Shown here piece after piece: positions 6,646-16,357 of a stretch of 64,000 bases of DNA. Made by a program: the position numbers and the translations under genes. Every line of letters starts with the position of its first letter. The stretch's first letter is position 1. Source of the DNA: CAVYHJ01 sp963768165 [NCBI: uncultured bacterium] (lineage in GTDB: Bacteria; UBP4; UBA4092); assembly GCA_963768165.1 (NCBI GenBank), contig CAVYHJ010000028.1:186001-250000 (forward strand), given 5' to 3'. The notes beneath the pieces are model-generated. The model saw only the letters and a program-made list of their open reading frames with translations, was not told the origin of the DNA and did no database searches.

Positions 6646-7662
6646 ATGCTTAAACAATTTACTTTGACAGCGATTCTGGCAACCAGCCTGTTGGTTTATG
6701 GTTTGACAGCCCCGGAAGAAGGCTCTGTTGGCAATGTGGGTCATGGAACCCCTGCAGCGCCGAGTGGCCATGGTAATTCTGGCGGTCCTATCAGTCACGG
6801 CAATCCAGCGGCACCATCAGTCGGTCATGGATATTATTCTGCGCCTGCTGGTTACGGATTTCGTAGTTCACCGATGATGCCGTCTCGACCGGATTTTCGA
6901 GGGCCAATGGGTCCAGGGCAACAAGGTTTTCAACATGGTCCACGACCGGGTTTCCCACCCTCCCGAATGAGACCGCCTATGCGACCCCCGTATTTCCCGG
7001 GTCCGTACCCTATCACAGGACCGAATTACCCGGCTCCATTCTATTCGCCATACTATGGACCGCAATATTGGTTCTGGTATCCGGCGCCTTTGCCGACGTA
7101 TGTTTACTATGACTATCCCGATTACTATGATTACCCACCGGACTACTATCCGTACTATGATAACGGATATAACGGCTATTATTCCCAGGGTTATTCCAAT
7201 GGGAATTCTTATGATAATGACGGTTCGGCAGGTCAATATCAAGAGCAATCGGATACCAACACCCAGGAAAATTCTTTGGCGGATAATCAAGACCCCAAAA
7301 AACTCCAGCAACAATCGGAAGCCTGGGTCGTCGAACAATTGGGACTTCAGGGAAATCAAAAAACTCAGTTCCTCGCTCATTTGCGGAAATTGCAATCCAT
7401 GCGGAAAATCTTTATGATGACGCGACAAACTTTGACGGAAGAATTGGATGAACTGCAAAAAGACAATGCGTCTCAGGAAGAAATGTCCGCTAAGATTCAA
7501 GAAATTCAGGACTTGGATACAAAATTCCAGGGAGACGAAAAAGCGGCCTTATCCATGCTCATGAATGGATTGACGGTCAGCCAAAAAGCCAAATATTACA
7601 GTCTCAAATCACAATTGGCTCCGGCGCAGGATCAAAAACGAACGCGGACGAATCAACCTTAA
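6646..7662 (+). CDS. Secreted Pro/Gly/Tyr-rich protein with Spy/CpxP-like tail
   Basis: A 338-residue exported protein. The signal peptide is MLKQFTLTAILATSLLVYGLTA. Residues about 25-70 hold GHG-x-PAAPS-type repeats; about 75-215 are rich in Pro, Tyr, Gly and Asp (PDYYDYPPDYY) and likely disordered. The last 110 residues form a charged helical domain (LGLQGNQKTQF, later LTVSQKAKYYSLK) reminiscent of Spy/CpxP periplasmic chaperones; this is a resemblance, not a proven homology. I chose ATG 6646, with AAGAAGGG upstream, over ATG 6592. A TATAAT at 6563-6568 would leave almost no leader for 6592, and the signal peptide starts at 6646. Confidence 0.7.
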   Translation: MLKQFTLTAILATSLLVYGLTAPEEGSVGNVGHGTPAAPSGHGNSGGPISHGNPAAPSVGHGYYSAPAGYGFRSSPMMPSRPDFRGPMGPGQQGFQHGPRPGFPPSRMRPPMRPPYFPGPYPITGPNYPAPFYSPYYGPQYWFWYPAPLPTYVYYDYPDYYDYPPDYYPYYDNGYNGYYSQGYSNGNSYDNDGSAGQYQEQSDTNTQENSLADNQDPKKLQQQSEAWVVEQLGLQGNQKTQFLAHLRKLQSMRKIFMMTRQTLTEELDELQKDNASQEEMSAKIQEIQDLDTKFQGDEKAALSMLMNGLTVSQKAKYYSLKSQLAPAQDQKRTRTNQP

Positions 7663-7762
7663 TGGATTCTCCGACGCTTTAGAAAATAATCTGAGCATGG
7701 ACTCACACGTTCGGGTAATCTCTGGCATCATTGTCCCGAAACAAGGTCTTCTTTTTACACTA

Positions 7763-10378
7763 TCAATTCTGTTTCCCAATCGGGGATGATTTCTCGGATG
7801 AATCCAAAGATAATTGCGGGGGAGCAGGCCGGGATAGTTTTTTTCCATCTAATTCAATATTGATGTTATAAAAAAGTTTGGGCCCGGTGCTAAATTTAGC
7901 GTATAGTTTTAAAAAAGACCCATCCCAAAACCAACCTTCTTTCCCTTCATCAAACCGGGTTTTAGTAGAAAAATAGGGCAGTGTTTTCCCATCCACTTGC
8001 AGGGTGGTCGGATTGGAAAGTAGATGAAAGATAAAAGCATATTGATCAGGTACAAACAATTTGTTTGATTGAGATATTGTGACATCAATATTCTGGTCTT
8101 GTTTGGCTTCACATTGAATATCGGTTTGAGTGAACTTATTTTTAGTGGAAAAATCCATCGTTTTGCCATCATCCTGATAAAGGGTGAATTTAGAACTCCC
8201 CTCGGGATAAATATCAAAAGTAATGGGGTCCCAGGGTTTTTCATCGGTATATTGCATAAGGGGCGCCATGGGGATAATAGCACCGGATTTAACGAATACC
8301 GGTATCCGGTTTTGAGGTGCACTCACCACATAGGATTGATTCCCTTCATATTCATACCCAAAGTCATAATCGACCCATTTTCCTTTGGGGAAATACATCT
8401 TTCTGACATAAGTCCCTTCAGTAAAAACAGGACCGACCAACAATTCTCTGCCAAACAAATATTCATCTTTCAGATTAACGACCGCGGGGTCATCCTGATA
8501 TTCAAAAACCAAGGGTTGCATAATGGGAGACCCGGTTAAATAAGTTTCCCGGGCATAGGAATAGATATAGGGTAATAACCGATAGCGGAGTTGTAAATAG
8601 TGTTTACAGCCGGCTTCAACAAAATCACCAAACATGTAAGGAGCCGCAGGCCCAACATGGTGAGCCCGGGTTATGGGGGTAAAACAGGAGAATTGCATCC
8701 ATCTTTCATAAAGCAGGCCATGGGAATGAATATCATTTTTATAAAGTCCATAAACAAATCCCCCGCAATCGTTAGTCCAAGCCGCAATCCCGGACAGAGT
8801 GGAATTCAGGGCCTCGGGACAATGCGCCTGGAGTGTTTCATAATCGCTATAGATATCGCCTGTCCAAATTACCGCACCATATTTTTGAATTCCAGCAGTT
8901 CCTGTTCGAGTCAAAATAAAAGGTCGGGTATTGGGGTCATACTCCGTTTGCATTTCGTAATACGCTTTGGAATTTAATAATGAGAATACATTATGGATTT
9001 TAGCCCTGGGACCTCCTTTATAAACCGTTTGCGGAGGGTCGCCTTCCGGTTCCGTAAGATCCAGCCACCAACCCCGGATACCTTCATCGTATAAAGGTTT
9101 TAATTGGGGCCAGAGCCATTGTTTCATAGCGGGGTTTGTAAAATCCATCAAGTCTCCCCCATAATACCCACAGGTTACCGTGTTCCCTTTTCCATCCGTA
9201 GCGAATATCCCCTTTTTTAATCCATCCTTATAGTTGGGACTGTCTTTTTTAATCATGGGACCTGAAGTAGAAAGAATAAATTTAACTCCCTCAGTCCTAT
9301 AATGACTTATTTTCTCGGGGCTCATGCCATGCCATCGTTGATTCCATTGGAAGTCCTGCAAATGTTCAGGCCAGTCAGCATCAAAAACCATGGCATCCAT
9401 GGGGATTTGTCTTTTCCGAAGATTGTTAATGACATCATCCAATTCATCCCAGGTATAGAAGGTGCATTTGCTTTGAATATATCCTAAAGCCCATAAGGGG
9501 AGTAGAGAAGGTCTTCCGGTCAGCAAGGTGTACCTATTCAATACTTTTTTCAAAGAAGGACCGTTCATGAAATAATAGAGCAAATCACCGCCTTCGGCTT
9601 TCCAGTAATAATAGTCATTGGATTCTTTGCCCATATTGAATTCCATCCGGAAACTATTATCCACAAACATCCCGTACCCATGTCCTAGATTCCCGGTACT
9701 CATAAAGAAAGTTACCGGGATATCTGCCGTCACACAACCTCGAGTCATGCGTTGGCCGGTAACCATATCCCTGGAAGTACTACGCCGGTCCAAGGTGCCT
9801 AACATGGCTTGATTATCTTCACCCAGCCCATAAAAATGTTCCTCTGGTGACATTTGATGATAAAGGAATACACCACCATCCTCACTCCAGCCGATTCCCC
9901 CGGTATCCCGTTCACCGCTAATGGGGGTTTGATCATCAGGAGTATAAAACATTATATGCAGGGGAGATTTATATACCCGGATGGATAAATCACTGGTGAG
10001 AATCCTAAGGTAAGTATTTTTGTCTGAAACTGTATAATTCACATCCGGCCAAGATTCCGGTACAACGGCATAAGATGGTTCTTTTTGGAAAACCCCGACA
10101 GGGTCAACCCATATTCTAGCGACATCTGGATAACACAAGTCAATCCTGATTTTAGGAGAACCATTGGTATTTATAATTACCTGATTTCCGTTGGTGCGAT
10201 AGGATTTATAATTAAATTCATTTAAAAAATGCGTTTTCTTTTTCATCGTAATCCCTTCTGAATTTTGGGTATTTTCAGATATCGTAGAGGAATAGGCATT
10301 CCATCCCAGATAATGCAATAGAAATATGAAAAATAATAAACGATATTTCCCTTTTATATGCAAGAAATTAATTATCAT
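7763..10378 (-). CDS. GH31 family alpha-glucosidase/alpha-xylosidase, exported
   Basis: An 871-residue glycoside hydrolase family 31 protein that releases alpha-linked glucose or xylose from oligosaccharides by a retaining mechanism. The N-terminus carries a hydrophobic export helix (LLFFIFLLHYLGW). A beta-sandwich with an FYGLGED motif is followed by the TIM barrel. The nucleophile is Asp440 in WWLDLTEPEGD and the likely acid/base is Asp508 in WTGDI. Distal beta domains complete the usual length. The sugar specificity cannot be fixed from sequence. It converges on the Spy-like gene across 100 nt and is not in an obvious operon. Confidence 0.92.
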   Translation of the reverse strand: MIINFLHIKGKYRLLFFIFLLHYLGWNAYSSTISENTQNSEGITMKKKTHFLNEFNYKSYRTNGNQVIINTNGSPKIRIDLCYPDVARIWVDPVGVFQKEPSYAVVPESWPDVNYTVSDKNTYLRILTSDLSIRVYKSPLHIMFYTPDDQTPISGERDTGGIGWSEDGGVFLYHQMSPEEHFYGLGEDNQAMLGTLDRRSTSRDMVTGQRMTRGCVTADIPVTFFMSTGNLGHGYGMFVDNSFRMEFNMGKESNDYYYWKAEGGDLLYYFMNGPSLKKVLNRYTLLTGRPSLLPLWALGYIQSKCTFYTWDELDDVINNLRKRQIPMDAMVFDADWPEHLQDFQWNQRWHGMSPEKISHYRTEGVKFILSTSGPMIKKDSPNYKDGLKKGIFATDGKGNTVTCGYYGGDLMDFTNPAMKQWLWPQLKPLYDEGIRGWWLDLTEPEGDPPQTVYKGGPRAKIHNVFSLLNSKAYYEMQTEYDPNTRPFILTRTGTAGIQKYGAVIWTGDIYSDYETLQAHCPEALNSTLSGIAAWTNDCGGFVYGLYKNDIHSHGLLYERWMQFSCFTPITRAHHVGPAAPYMFGDFVEAGCKHYLQLRYRLLPYIYSYARETYLTGSPIMQPLVFEYQDDPAVVNLKDEYLFGRELLVGPVFTEGTYVRKMYFPKGKWVDYDFGYEYEGNQSYVVSAPQNRIPVFVKSGAIIPMAPLMQYTDEKPWDPITFDIYPEGSSKFTLYQDDGKTMDFSTKNKFTQTDIQCEAKQDQNIDVTISQSNKLFVPDQYAFIFHLLSNPTTLQVDGKTLPYFSTKTRFDEGKEGWFWDGSFLKLYAKFSTGPKLFYNINIELDGKKLSRPAPPQLSLDSSEKSSPIGKQN

Positions 10379-10579
10379 TCATTAATACCACTTTTAAAGT
10401 TACCATACAACAATTATGGATGTAAATAGATATAATTTACATGATTTTCTTAGACAGCATAATGAGGATTTGAGACAGAATTAATAATAGTTGTAAAGGA
10501 CAATCCTTCTAAAACCAATTAGAGAAGTATAGGCTGAAGAACTATGAAATGTCAAAAGTTATAAGTTGGAAAAATACAA

Positions 10580-10608
10580 TTGACAAAGGGATGAAAAGGG
10601 TATATGCT
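10580..10608 (+). promoter_or_regulatory. Promoter of the LVIVD gene, shared with the 62.9-kb gene
   Basis: TTGACA at 10580-10585, 17-nt spacer, TATGCT at 10603-10608. The leader ends with AGGGAGG at 10636-10642 before ATG 10650. The boxes, the GATGAAAAGGGT core, the TTTTAGGGAGGTTATTTT ribosome region and the first codons recur at the minus-strand gene starting at 62881. Confidence 0.7.
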
Positions 10609-10649
10609 TTTACCGTTAAGAATAACAATAGTTTTAGGGAGGTTATTTT

Positions 10650-11687
10650 ATGAACCGAATGATTCGACTTGCTACAGTATTGTTTCTCTTATCTTTCTTT
10701 CTAACATTCTCTTTTAGTTCTGCACAAAATGTGGAATTAATAGGGTCCTATGCTACGCCTAGTTATGCCACTGGTGTCGTAGTGAATGGAAACTATGCCT
10801 ATGTAGTGGAATATTATTCCGGGTTACAGATTATCAATATCAGCACTGCTTCTTCACCGACTCTAGCGGGATCCTATGTTCCATCGGCCTATCTCCAAGG
10901 TGTCGCGGTGAGTGGAAACTACGCCTATGTGTCGGCTGGGAGTTTAGAGGAGGCGTCTGGGGATTTAGAGATTATTAATATCAGCACTGTTTCTTCACCG
11001 ACTCTGGTAGGGTCCTATGCTATGCCAAGCGTTGCCCAATGTATCGCGGTGAGTGGAAACTATGCCTATGTAATGGATTTTTTTTATGGATTACAGATCA
11101 TCAATATTAGCAATCCTTCTTTACCGACTTTGGCAGCAGGGTCCGTGGGATGGTACGGTTCTCCGGATCCGCTACTTAATATCGAAGGTATCGCAGTGAA
11201 TGGGAACTATGCTTATGTGGTAGGTTTTCACGGGTTACAGATTATCAATATCAGCACTGCTTCTTTACCGACTATGGCAGGGTCGTGTGCTACGCCGGAC
11301 GTTGCCTATGGTGTCGCAGTGAGTGGGAACTATGCCTATGTGGCGGATGGAGATTCCGGGTTACAGATTATCAATATCAGCAATCCTGCGTACCCGACTC
11401 TGGTAGGGTCATATAACACAGGCTTTGCCTATGGTGTCGCGGTGAGCGGGGACTATGCCTATGTCGCAACTGATGGCGGGGCAACTGATGGCGGGTTACA
11501 GATTATCAATATCAGCACTGCTTCTTCGCCGACTCTGGCAGGATCCTATGCTACGCCAGACTATGCCTATGGTGTCGCAGTAAGAGGAAACTATGTCTAT
11601 CTTGCGGATTATGGTTCCGGGTTATGGATATTTCAGTTTACAGGAAATCATGTTGCAGGGGTGTCTCGTTGGAAATATTTCGAGTAG
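10650..11687 (+). CDS. Secreted LVIVD-repeat beta-propeller
   Basis: A 345-residue protein: signal peptide (to about residue 25), then seven repeats of about 42-48 residues with the pattern GVAVSGNYAYVAD..GLQIINIS.ASSPTLAGSY. This is the LVIVD repeat. Seven copies suggest a seven-bladed propeller. The protein ends shortly after blade 7 (VSRWKYFE) with no anchor or sorting domain visible. It probably mediates protein or glycan binding at the cell surface, but no partner is evident. Its promoter, leader and MNRMIRL start are shared with the PKD-repeat protein starting at 62881, which has different repeats. Confidence 0.88.
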   Translation: MNRMIRLATVLFLLSFFLTFSFSSAQNVELIGSYATPSYATGVVVNGNYAYVVEYYSGLQIINISTASSPTLAGSYVPSAYLQGVAVSGNYAYVSAGSLEEASGDLEIINISTVSSPTLVGSYAMPSVAQCIAVSGNYAYVMDFFYGLQIINISNPSLPTLAAGSVGWYGSPDPLLNIEGIAVNGNYAYVVGFHGLQIINISTASLPTMAGSCATPDVAYGVAVSGNYAYVADGDSGLQIINISNPAYPTLVGSYNTGFAYGVAVSGDYAYVATDGGATDGGLQIINISTASSPTLAGSYATPDYAYGVAVRGNYVYLADYGSGLWIFQFTGNHVAGVSRWKYFE

Positions 11688-11739
11688 CCTAAGAGGATTA
11701 CTTGGCGATGGGTAAGTTTATATTCCATCCTCCTCGTAT

Positions 11740-11761
11740 AAAAACATGATTAGATGTTTTT
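11740..11761. terminator. Possible bidirectional AT-rich terminator hairpin
   Basis: AAAAACAT (11740-11747), six-base loop, ATGTTTTT (11754-11761), between the convergent LVIVD and pepA genes. The stem is weak, but it has A/T runs on both sides. Confidence 0.4.
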
Positions 11762-11841
11762 AAATATGTTTAACAAAGGGGTTACTCTATATCGGGAATG
11801 AAACGAATAGGTTTTCCCGACGCTTTAATAATAAGCTGAGA

Positions 11842-13344
11842 TTACTTCGCACGGTTTAAGACAAATTGGATAAAGGTACGGACGGATGTGCCAGTTGCGC
11901 CGAAAGGCTGATAAGGTCGTGGGGATGTGACGTAATAGGTCGGCGCGATGTCCAAGTGAACCCAGGGGGTGTCCTCAATAAAGAATTCGAGGAATTTGGC
12001 GGCGGTGATGGCTCCGCCTTCCCGGCCGGTTCCGGTGTTGCGGATGTCGGCGATTTTACTTTTATCAAGTTCGGCATATTCCGGGAACATGGGGAGTTGC
12101 CAGAACCGTTCCCCGACCTGTCCCGCGGCTTGCAAAATTTCATCGGCAATTTCCTGTTTATTGGTGAATACTCCTACACTAAATGGACCGATGGCCACGG
12201 CACACGCACCGGTCAAGGTCGCTGCATCCACCACGGGTTGCAATTTTAATCGTAGGGCATAAGATAATGCATCGGCTAAAATGAGACGCCCTTCGGCATC
12301 GGTGTTCACAATTTCAATGGTTTTCCCGTCCATATTAACCAAAATATCGGCAGGTTTAAAAGCTTTTCCGCCGGGGAGATTTTCCGTTGTGGGAACAAGA
12401 GCCGTGACATTGATTTTAGGTTTGAGTTGAGCGATGGCACCCATAGCGGAAATCACAGCGGCGGCACCCGCCATGTCGGCTTTCATGTGATCCATATCCG
12501 CGGCAGGTTTAATGGAGATTCCACCGGAGTCGAAGGTCACGCCTTTGCCGACCAAACCAATGGGAGTTTCCTTGGACGATACGCCTTTGTATTCCAAAAT
12601 AATAAAACGCGGTTCTTCGACGCTACCTTTCGCCACGCCTAATAGTCCACCCATTTTGAGTTTCTTGATTTCTTTGACACCCAAAATCTTACATTTCAAC
12701 CCCACTTCCTTGGCGAGAGTTTTGGCCCGGTTCGCCAGTTCGGTTGGAGTGAGGGTATTGGGTGGTTCATTGACTAAATCGCGTGCCATATTAACGGCAT
12801 TGGCGATAATTTGTCCCTTTTGCACACCCTTTTTCACCGAGCCAAGTTTTGAGGATTCTCTTTCCACTAAAATTAATTCGGTGATACCCGATTTGTCTTT
12901 ATTCTTGGAGAAATACTTTTTGAATTCGTATAGTCCCAGCAACGCGCCTTCGGTAATTCCTTGCACAGAATCGGAGATATCCAGTTTTCCAATCCCGGCG
13001 CCATGCAGAATCGTCGCCACTTTTTTCGCCCCGATAGAGCGGGCTTTTTGGAGAGATGCCGAGGTGATTTGGCGGATTTTATCTTGATTGAATTCATCCT
13101 TTTTCCCAAGACCTGCGACAATAATTCGCTCGGCAGGAATTTTACCCAGAGAATGAATCAAGGTCACTTCGTTTAACGTTCCTTTGATTTCACCGGAGGA
13201 AATTAATTTGGAAATCGCGCCATTTAACGCTTTATCTATAGCTCCCGTAGCACCTTCCGGTTTTTTGACTCCTTCAAATAAATTGACAATGATGGCATCC
13301 GTCTTTATTTTGGAAATATCTCCTAATTGAACCCTAAATTGCAT
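11842..13344 (-). CDS. pepA: Leucyl aminopeptidase (M17)
   Basis: A 500-residue cytosolic leucine aminopeptidase of family M17, which removes N-terminal residues using two metal ions and usually forms hexamers. The metal and catalytic motifs are clear: VGKGVTFDSGGISIKP with its Lys and Asp, and NTDAEGRLILAD. The N-terminal macro-like domain is complete. I chose the ATG at 13344 (MQFRVQLGD) because AAAGGAG lies 10 nt upstream and homologues begin there; the frame could extend 15 codons to 13389. A 35-column match to its 3' end occurs at 6484-6517. Confidence 0.95.
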   Translation of the reverse strand: MQFRVQLGDISKIKTDAIIVNLFEGVKKPEGATGAIDKALNGAISKLISSGEIKGTLNEVTLIHSLGKIPAERIIVAGLGKKDEFNQDKIRQITSASLQKARSIGAKKVATILHGAGIGKLDISDSVQGITEGALLGLYEFKKYFSKNKDKSGITELILVERESSKLGSVKKGVQKGQIIANAVNMARDLVNEPPNTLTPTELANRAKTLAKEVGLKCKILGVKEIKKLKMGGLLGVAKGSVEEPRFIILEYKGVSSKETPIGLVGKGVTFDSGGISIKPAADMDHMKADMAGAAAVISAMGAIAQLKPKINVTALVPTTENLPGGKAFKPADILVNMDGKTIEIVNTDAEGRLILADALSYALRLKLQPVVDAATLTGACAVAIGPFSVGVFTNKQEIADEILQAAGQVGERFWQLPMFPEYAELDKSKIADIRNTGTGREGGAITAAKFLEFFIEDTPWVHLDIAPTYYVTSPRPYQPFGATGTSVRTFIQFVLNRAK

Positions 13345-13405
13345 GATAGATAAGCTCCTTTTGATGATTGTTTCTAACGTTTTATTCAATACTACATTAT
13401 CATAA

Positions 13406-13434
13406 TTGACATCTTTTTGACATTGACCTACAAT
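13406..13434 (+). promoter_or_regulatory. Near-consensus promoter of the pseudopilus operon
   Basis: TTGACA at 13406-13411, 17-nt spacer, TACAAT at 13429-13434, about 85 nt before the first pilin gene. GAGGAG at about 13505-13510 is the ribosome site. Confidence 0.65.
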
Positions 13435-13519
13435 CTGTGGAATCGAGACTAAACCTTTTTCCCGTCCGGGACGTCATAGAGTATGGAAGAATGGATTTTA
13501 AGAAGAGGAGCGCTAAAAT

Positions 13520-14086
13520 ATGAAACTCACAAAACAGGGATTTACATTTATTGAACTGATGATTGTTGCCGCCATCATCGGGATACTCGCCGCGATTGCC
13601 ATACCCAATTTTATGCAAGCGCAAATCCGGGCGAAAGTGTCCCGTGCCATAGGAGAGCAGGAAACTTTGCTCATTGCCCTGCAAAGTTATTACGTAGACA
13701 AGGGGATGTATCCGCTCAACGCGAAATTGGGCCAACCGTCCGATACTGATTTGCTCATCCTGACCACGCCGACGGTATATATCACGCATTTGCCCCAAGA
13801 CCCATTTAGAGCAAATTATTATCCAGAGTTGAAACAATATTCTGCTCAAAAGGTTACAGGATTATCCGCGATACAAGGTTATGAGTATGTGAACTATTTG
13901 CAAATGAATCCTAAAAAACCCATTATGTATTCACCGAAGGGAGGGATGGCCTGGTTTGCACTCATGAGTCCGGGACCCGACCTTACTTTGGATTACAATA
14001 ATTCAACGACTCCGCCAAAAATTCTTATTTATGACCCATCCAATGGCACCACCAGCAAGGGAGATATTTATGTTTTTGGTCCTTAA
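13520..14086 (+). CDS. Type IV pilin / GspG-like major pseudopilin
   Basis: A 188-residue prepilin, first gene of the operon. The leader MKLTKQG precedes the processing site G|FTFIELMIV, with the conserved Glu5 of the mature protein, followed by the hydrophobic N-terminal helix. The C-terminal domain has GspG-like features (LQSYYVDKGMYP near the helix end) and closes with YDPSNGTTSKGDIYVFGP, nearly the tail of the orphan protein at 5552. It should be cleaved and N-methylated by a prepilin peptidase that is not encoded here. It is the likely major subunit of a pilus or secretion pseudopilus. Confidence 0.88.
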   Translation: MKLTKQGFTFIELMIVAAIIGILAAIAIPNFMQAQIRAKVSRAIGEQETLLIALQSYYVDKGMYPLNAKLGQPSDTDLLILTTPTVYITHLPQDPFRANYYPELKQYSAQKVTGLSAIQGYEYVNYLQMNPKKPIMYSPKGGMAWFALMSPGPDLTLDYNNSTTPPKILIYDPSNGTTSKGDIYVFGP

Positions 14087-14119
14087 CTATTTATCTTTTT
14101 ACGGAAAGAGGATAATTTT

Positions 14120-15178
14120 ATGAATCGAATTTCCAGACCGATATCTGATGATTTAATTAGTTTTACACGTCATATTGCCAGTACGGTGCGAATGAAACTG
14201 CCATTGGTGTCAACATTGCAGGTTATGGCACGGGAAGCGGGAACCGCAAGGTTTTCCAATATGATTAAAGATATTACCGCCAAGGTGGAACAGGGAATGC
14301 CTTTGTCCCGTGCGTTGGATTCTCACCCCGAGGAGTTCCCGGAATATTACCGTCGGATGGTTGCAGCAGGGGAAGCGGGAAATACTTTGGGAGAAGTGAT
14401 GGAACAATTGGCGAATCAGGTGGAGGCAAGTTATCAATTAAATAAACGGATTCGCGCGGCATTTGCATATCCTTCCATCGTCGGGGTTTTAATTATTGCC
14501 GACCTTTTTGTTGCCGGGAGTATTGGTATTTTCCCGAGATATAAAATGATCTTTCAAGAAATGGGCGCTACACTCAACCCGATAACCATGATTGTCCTCA
14601 CTATCGGAGACCGGTTTTTCTTTTCGTTGGGCGTGGTGTTTTTACTTATAGGAGTGTTGGTGGGATTATTTTATTACGCGGGATATGCGCGTGCCGGAAA
14701 AGGGAAAATAACGAGGGATAAACTTATTTTGCATTTCCCGTTGATTGGCATGACGGCAAGAAAAGCTGCCGCCGCCCGTTTCAGCCGGACATTGGGCAGT
14801 TTATTACGCGGGAATATTCCTTTGCCAGAGGCACTCAAGTTAACGGCGAATACTTTGGGGAATGAAGCGGTGAGGCAGGCAGTCCTTGATGTCCATGACC
14901 GGGTTGTGGAGGGAGAAACTTTGGGGAAACAAATGGGAGAGATTCAAGTTTTTCCGCCTACGATGGTCTGGTTGATTTCGCAGGGAGAAGAAAAAGGCGA
15001 ACTCATTCGCACGCTCGACCATCTGGCAGACTTTTATGATATTCAGGTGGAGACCAGTATTCAGGTGGCAACTTCGGTATTTGAACCGATTGTGATTATT
15101 ATTTTGGGAATTGTGGTTACCTTTTTTGTGGCAGCGTTATATTTACCATTATTCAATATTATCAATGTTATTCGATAA
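14120..15178 (+). CDS. GspF/PilC inner-membrane platform protein
   Basis: A 352-residue type II secretion/type IV pilus platform protein with two T2SSF domains. Each shows the family pattern of a helical bundle with GEAGNTLGEVMEQLA and GEEKGELIRTLDHLADFY, and three hydrophobic membrane segments (about residues 115-140, 165-190 and 320-350). It anchors the assembly ATPase and recruits pilin subunits. It lies between the pilin and the ATPase gene with gaps of 33 and 15 nt, consistent with one transcript. The length is slightly short of the typical 400 residues, at the N-terminus. Confidence 0.9.
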   Translation: MNRISRPISDDLISFTRHIASTVRMKLPLVSTLQVMAREAGTARFSNMIKDITAKVEQGMPLSRALDSHPEEFPEYYRRMVAAGEAGNTLGEVMEQLANQVEASYQLNKRIRAAFAYPSIVGVLIIADLFVAGSIGIFPRYKMIFQEMGATLNPITMIVLTIGDRFFFSLGVVFLLIGVLVGLFYYAGYARAGKGKITRDKLILHFPLIGMTARKAAAARFSRTLGSLLRGNIPLPEALKLTANTLGNEAVRQAVLDVHDRVVEGETLGKQMGEIQVFPPTMVWLISQGEEKGELIRTLDHLADFYDIQVETSIQVATSVFEPIVIIILGIVVTFFVAALYLPLFNIINVIR

Positions 15179-15193
15179 ACAGGAGATTTCATC

Positions 15194-16357
15194 GTGTCGA
15201 ATTCATTCGAGGAAAATGACAAACCCAGCGAACAGGTGAATCAAATTGTCTTCGAGGGATTTTTACAAAAAGCCAGCGATATCCATATAGAACCGCATTT
15301 GGGGGAATACCGTCTATTGTTTCGCGTGGATGGGATCCTGCATGAGCATAAGAGAATGGATACGGAAATAGGCGAGAAAATTGTTGCCAGAGTAAAAATC
15401 GTTTCGCATCTTCCCATTTATATCCGGGATATTCCGCAAGACGGACGGTTCCTTTGGAAAAATGAGAAAGAGATTCATCACGATTTGCGGGTTTCAGTTA
15501 TTCCTACCATTCATGGAGAGAAAGTTGTTATCCGGTTATTCGATGAGAATCAAAAAATATTTGAATTGGAAGATTTGGGATTTTCTGATTCTCTGCTTGT
15601 CCCGTTTCAAGAATTATTATCCCGACCCAATGGGACGATTTTATTAACCGGTCCGGCGGGGTGCGGGAAAACCACGACGATTTATTCCGCTCTGCGATAT
15701 ATTTATAAACTTCGCAAACAGACATTACATATTGTTACCATTGAAGACCCGGTCGAATGTGATTTGGGATTTGCGACTCAAATCCAGGCGAAACCGCAAT
15801 CGGGTATGGGATTTTCGGAAGTATTACGCTCGGTTTTACGGCAAGACCCGGAAGTGATTGTAGTGGGAGAAATACGGGATAAGGAAACCGGTCAAATCAC
15901 CATTTCTGCGGGTTTAACCGGACACATGGTCATCAGCACAGTACATAGCGGACGTGCAGGCGGAGTTTTTACCCGGCTTTTGGAAATGGGGATTGAACCG
16001 TATCTTTTGTCCTCGTCTATTTCTGGAATTTTGGCACAGCGATTGGTACGGAAAATTTGTCTGGCGTGTAAGGGAAAAGGGTGTAAAGATTGTCACCAAA
16101 CCGGGTATCTCGGCAGGACGGCTATCGGTGAATTATTGACCATGAACGCAAGATTTCGGGATATTCTTTTGTCCCGCCCTTCTACACAAGTTTTGGATCA
16201 ATTGGCGAGAGATTTGGGAATGAGAACAATTTTAGAGGATGGATTAAACCGCGTGGCTCAAAAGATTACAACTAAAGAGGAGCTGTACCGGGTGTTGGAA
16301 AAAGAACCTATGGAGCATGATACAGGGAATAATATGTTTTCTATGGGAAATGAATAG
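15194..16357 (+). CDS. GspE/PilB assembly ATPase, lacking N-terminal domain
   Basis: A 387-residue hexameric ATPase powering subunit assembly. Visible in order: the N2-like domain (KASDIHIEPHLGEYRLLFRVDG), Walker A GPAGCGKTTT near residue 154, Asp box (TIEDPVE), Walker B VIVVGEIRD, His box (ISTVHSG) and a Cys4-type CxxC...CxxC insert (CLACKGKGCKDC) that argues for GspE/PilB rather than the retraction ATPase PilT. The N1 domain of classical PilB/GspE (about 150 residues) is missing. GTG start at 15194 with AGGAG at 15181. Its stop is followed at once by the ATG of the fusion gene. Confidence 0.9.
   Translation: MSNSFEENDKPSEQVNQIVFEGFLQKASDIHIEPHLGEYRLLFRVDGILHEHKRMDTEIGEKIVARVKIVSHLPIYIRDIPQDGRFLWKNEKEIHHDLRVSVIPTIHGEKVVIRLFDENQKIFELEDLGFSDSLLVPFQELLSRPNGTILLTGPAGCGKTTTIYSALRYIYKLRKQTLHIVTIEDPVECDLGFATQIQAKPQSGMGFSEVLRSVLRQDPEVIVVGEIRDKETGQITISAGLTGHMVISTVHSGRAGGVFTRLLEMGIEPYLLSSSISGILAQRLVRKICLACKGKGCKDCHQTGYLGRTAIGELLTMNARFRDILLSRPSTQVLDQLARDLGMRTILEDGLNRVAQKITTKEELYRVLEKEPMEHDTGNNMFSMGNE

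Noticed and set aside
6868-7500. 210-codon minus-strand frame opposite the Pro/Tyr-rich protein
   Set aside because: Ile/Arg-rich translation is the expected shadow of a biased coding sequence on the other strand.
13400-13849. 149-codon minus-strand frame across the pilin gene and its promoter
   Set aside because: It overlaps a clear prepilin gene, shows no family features and has a low-complexity translation; treated as a shadow frame.
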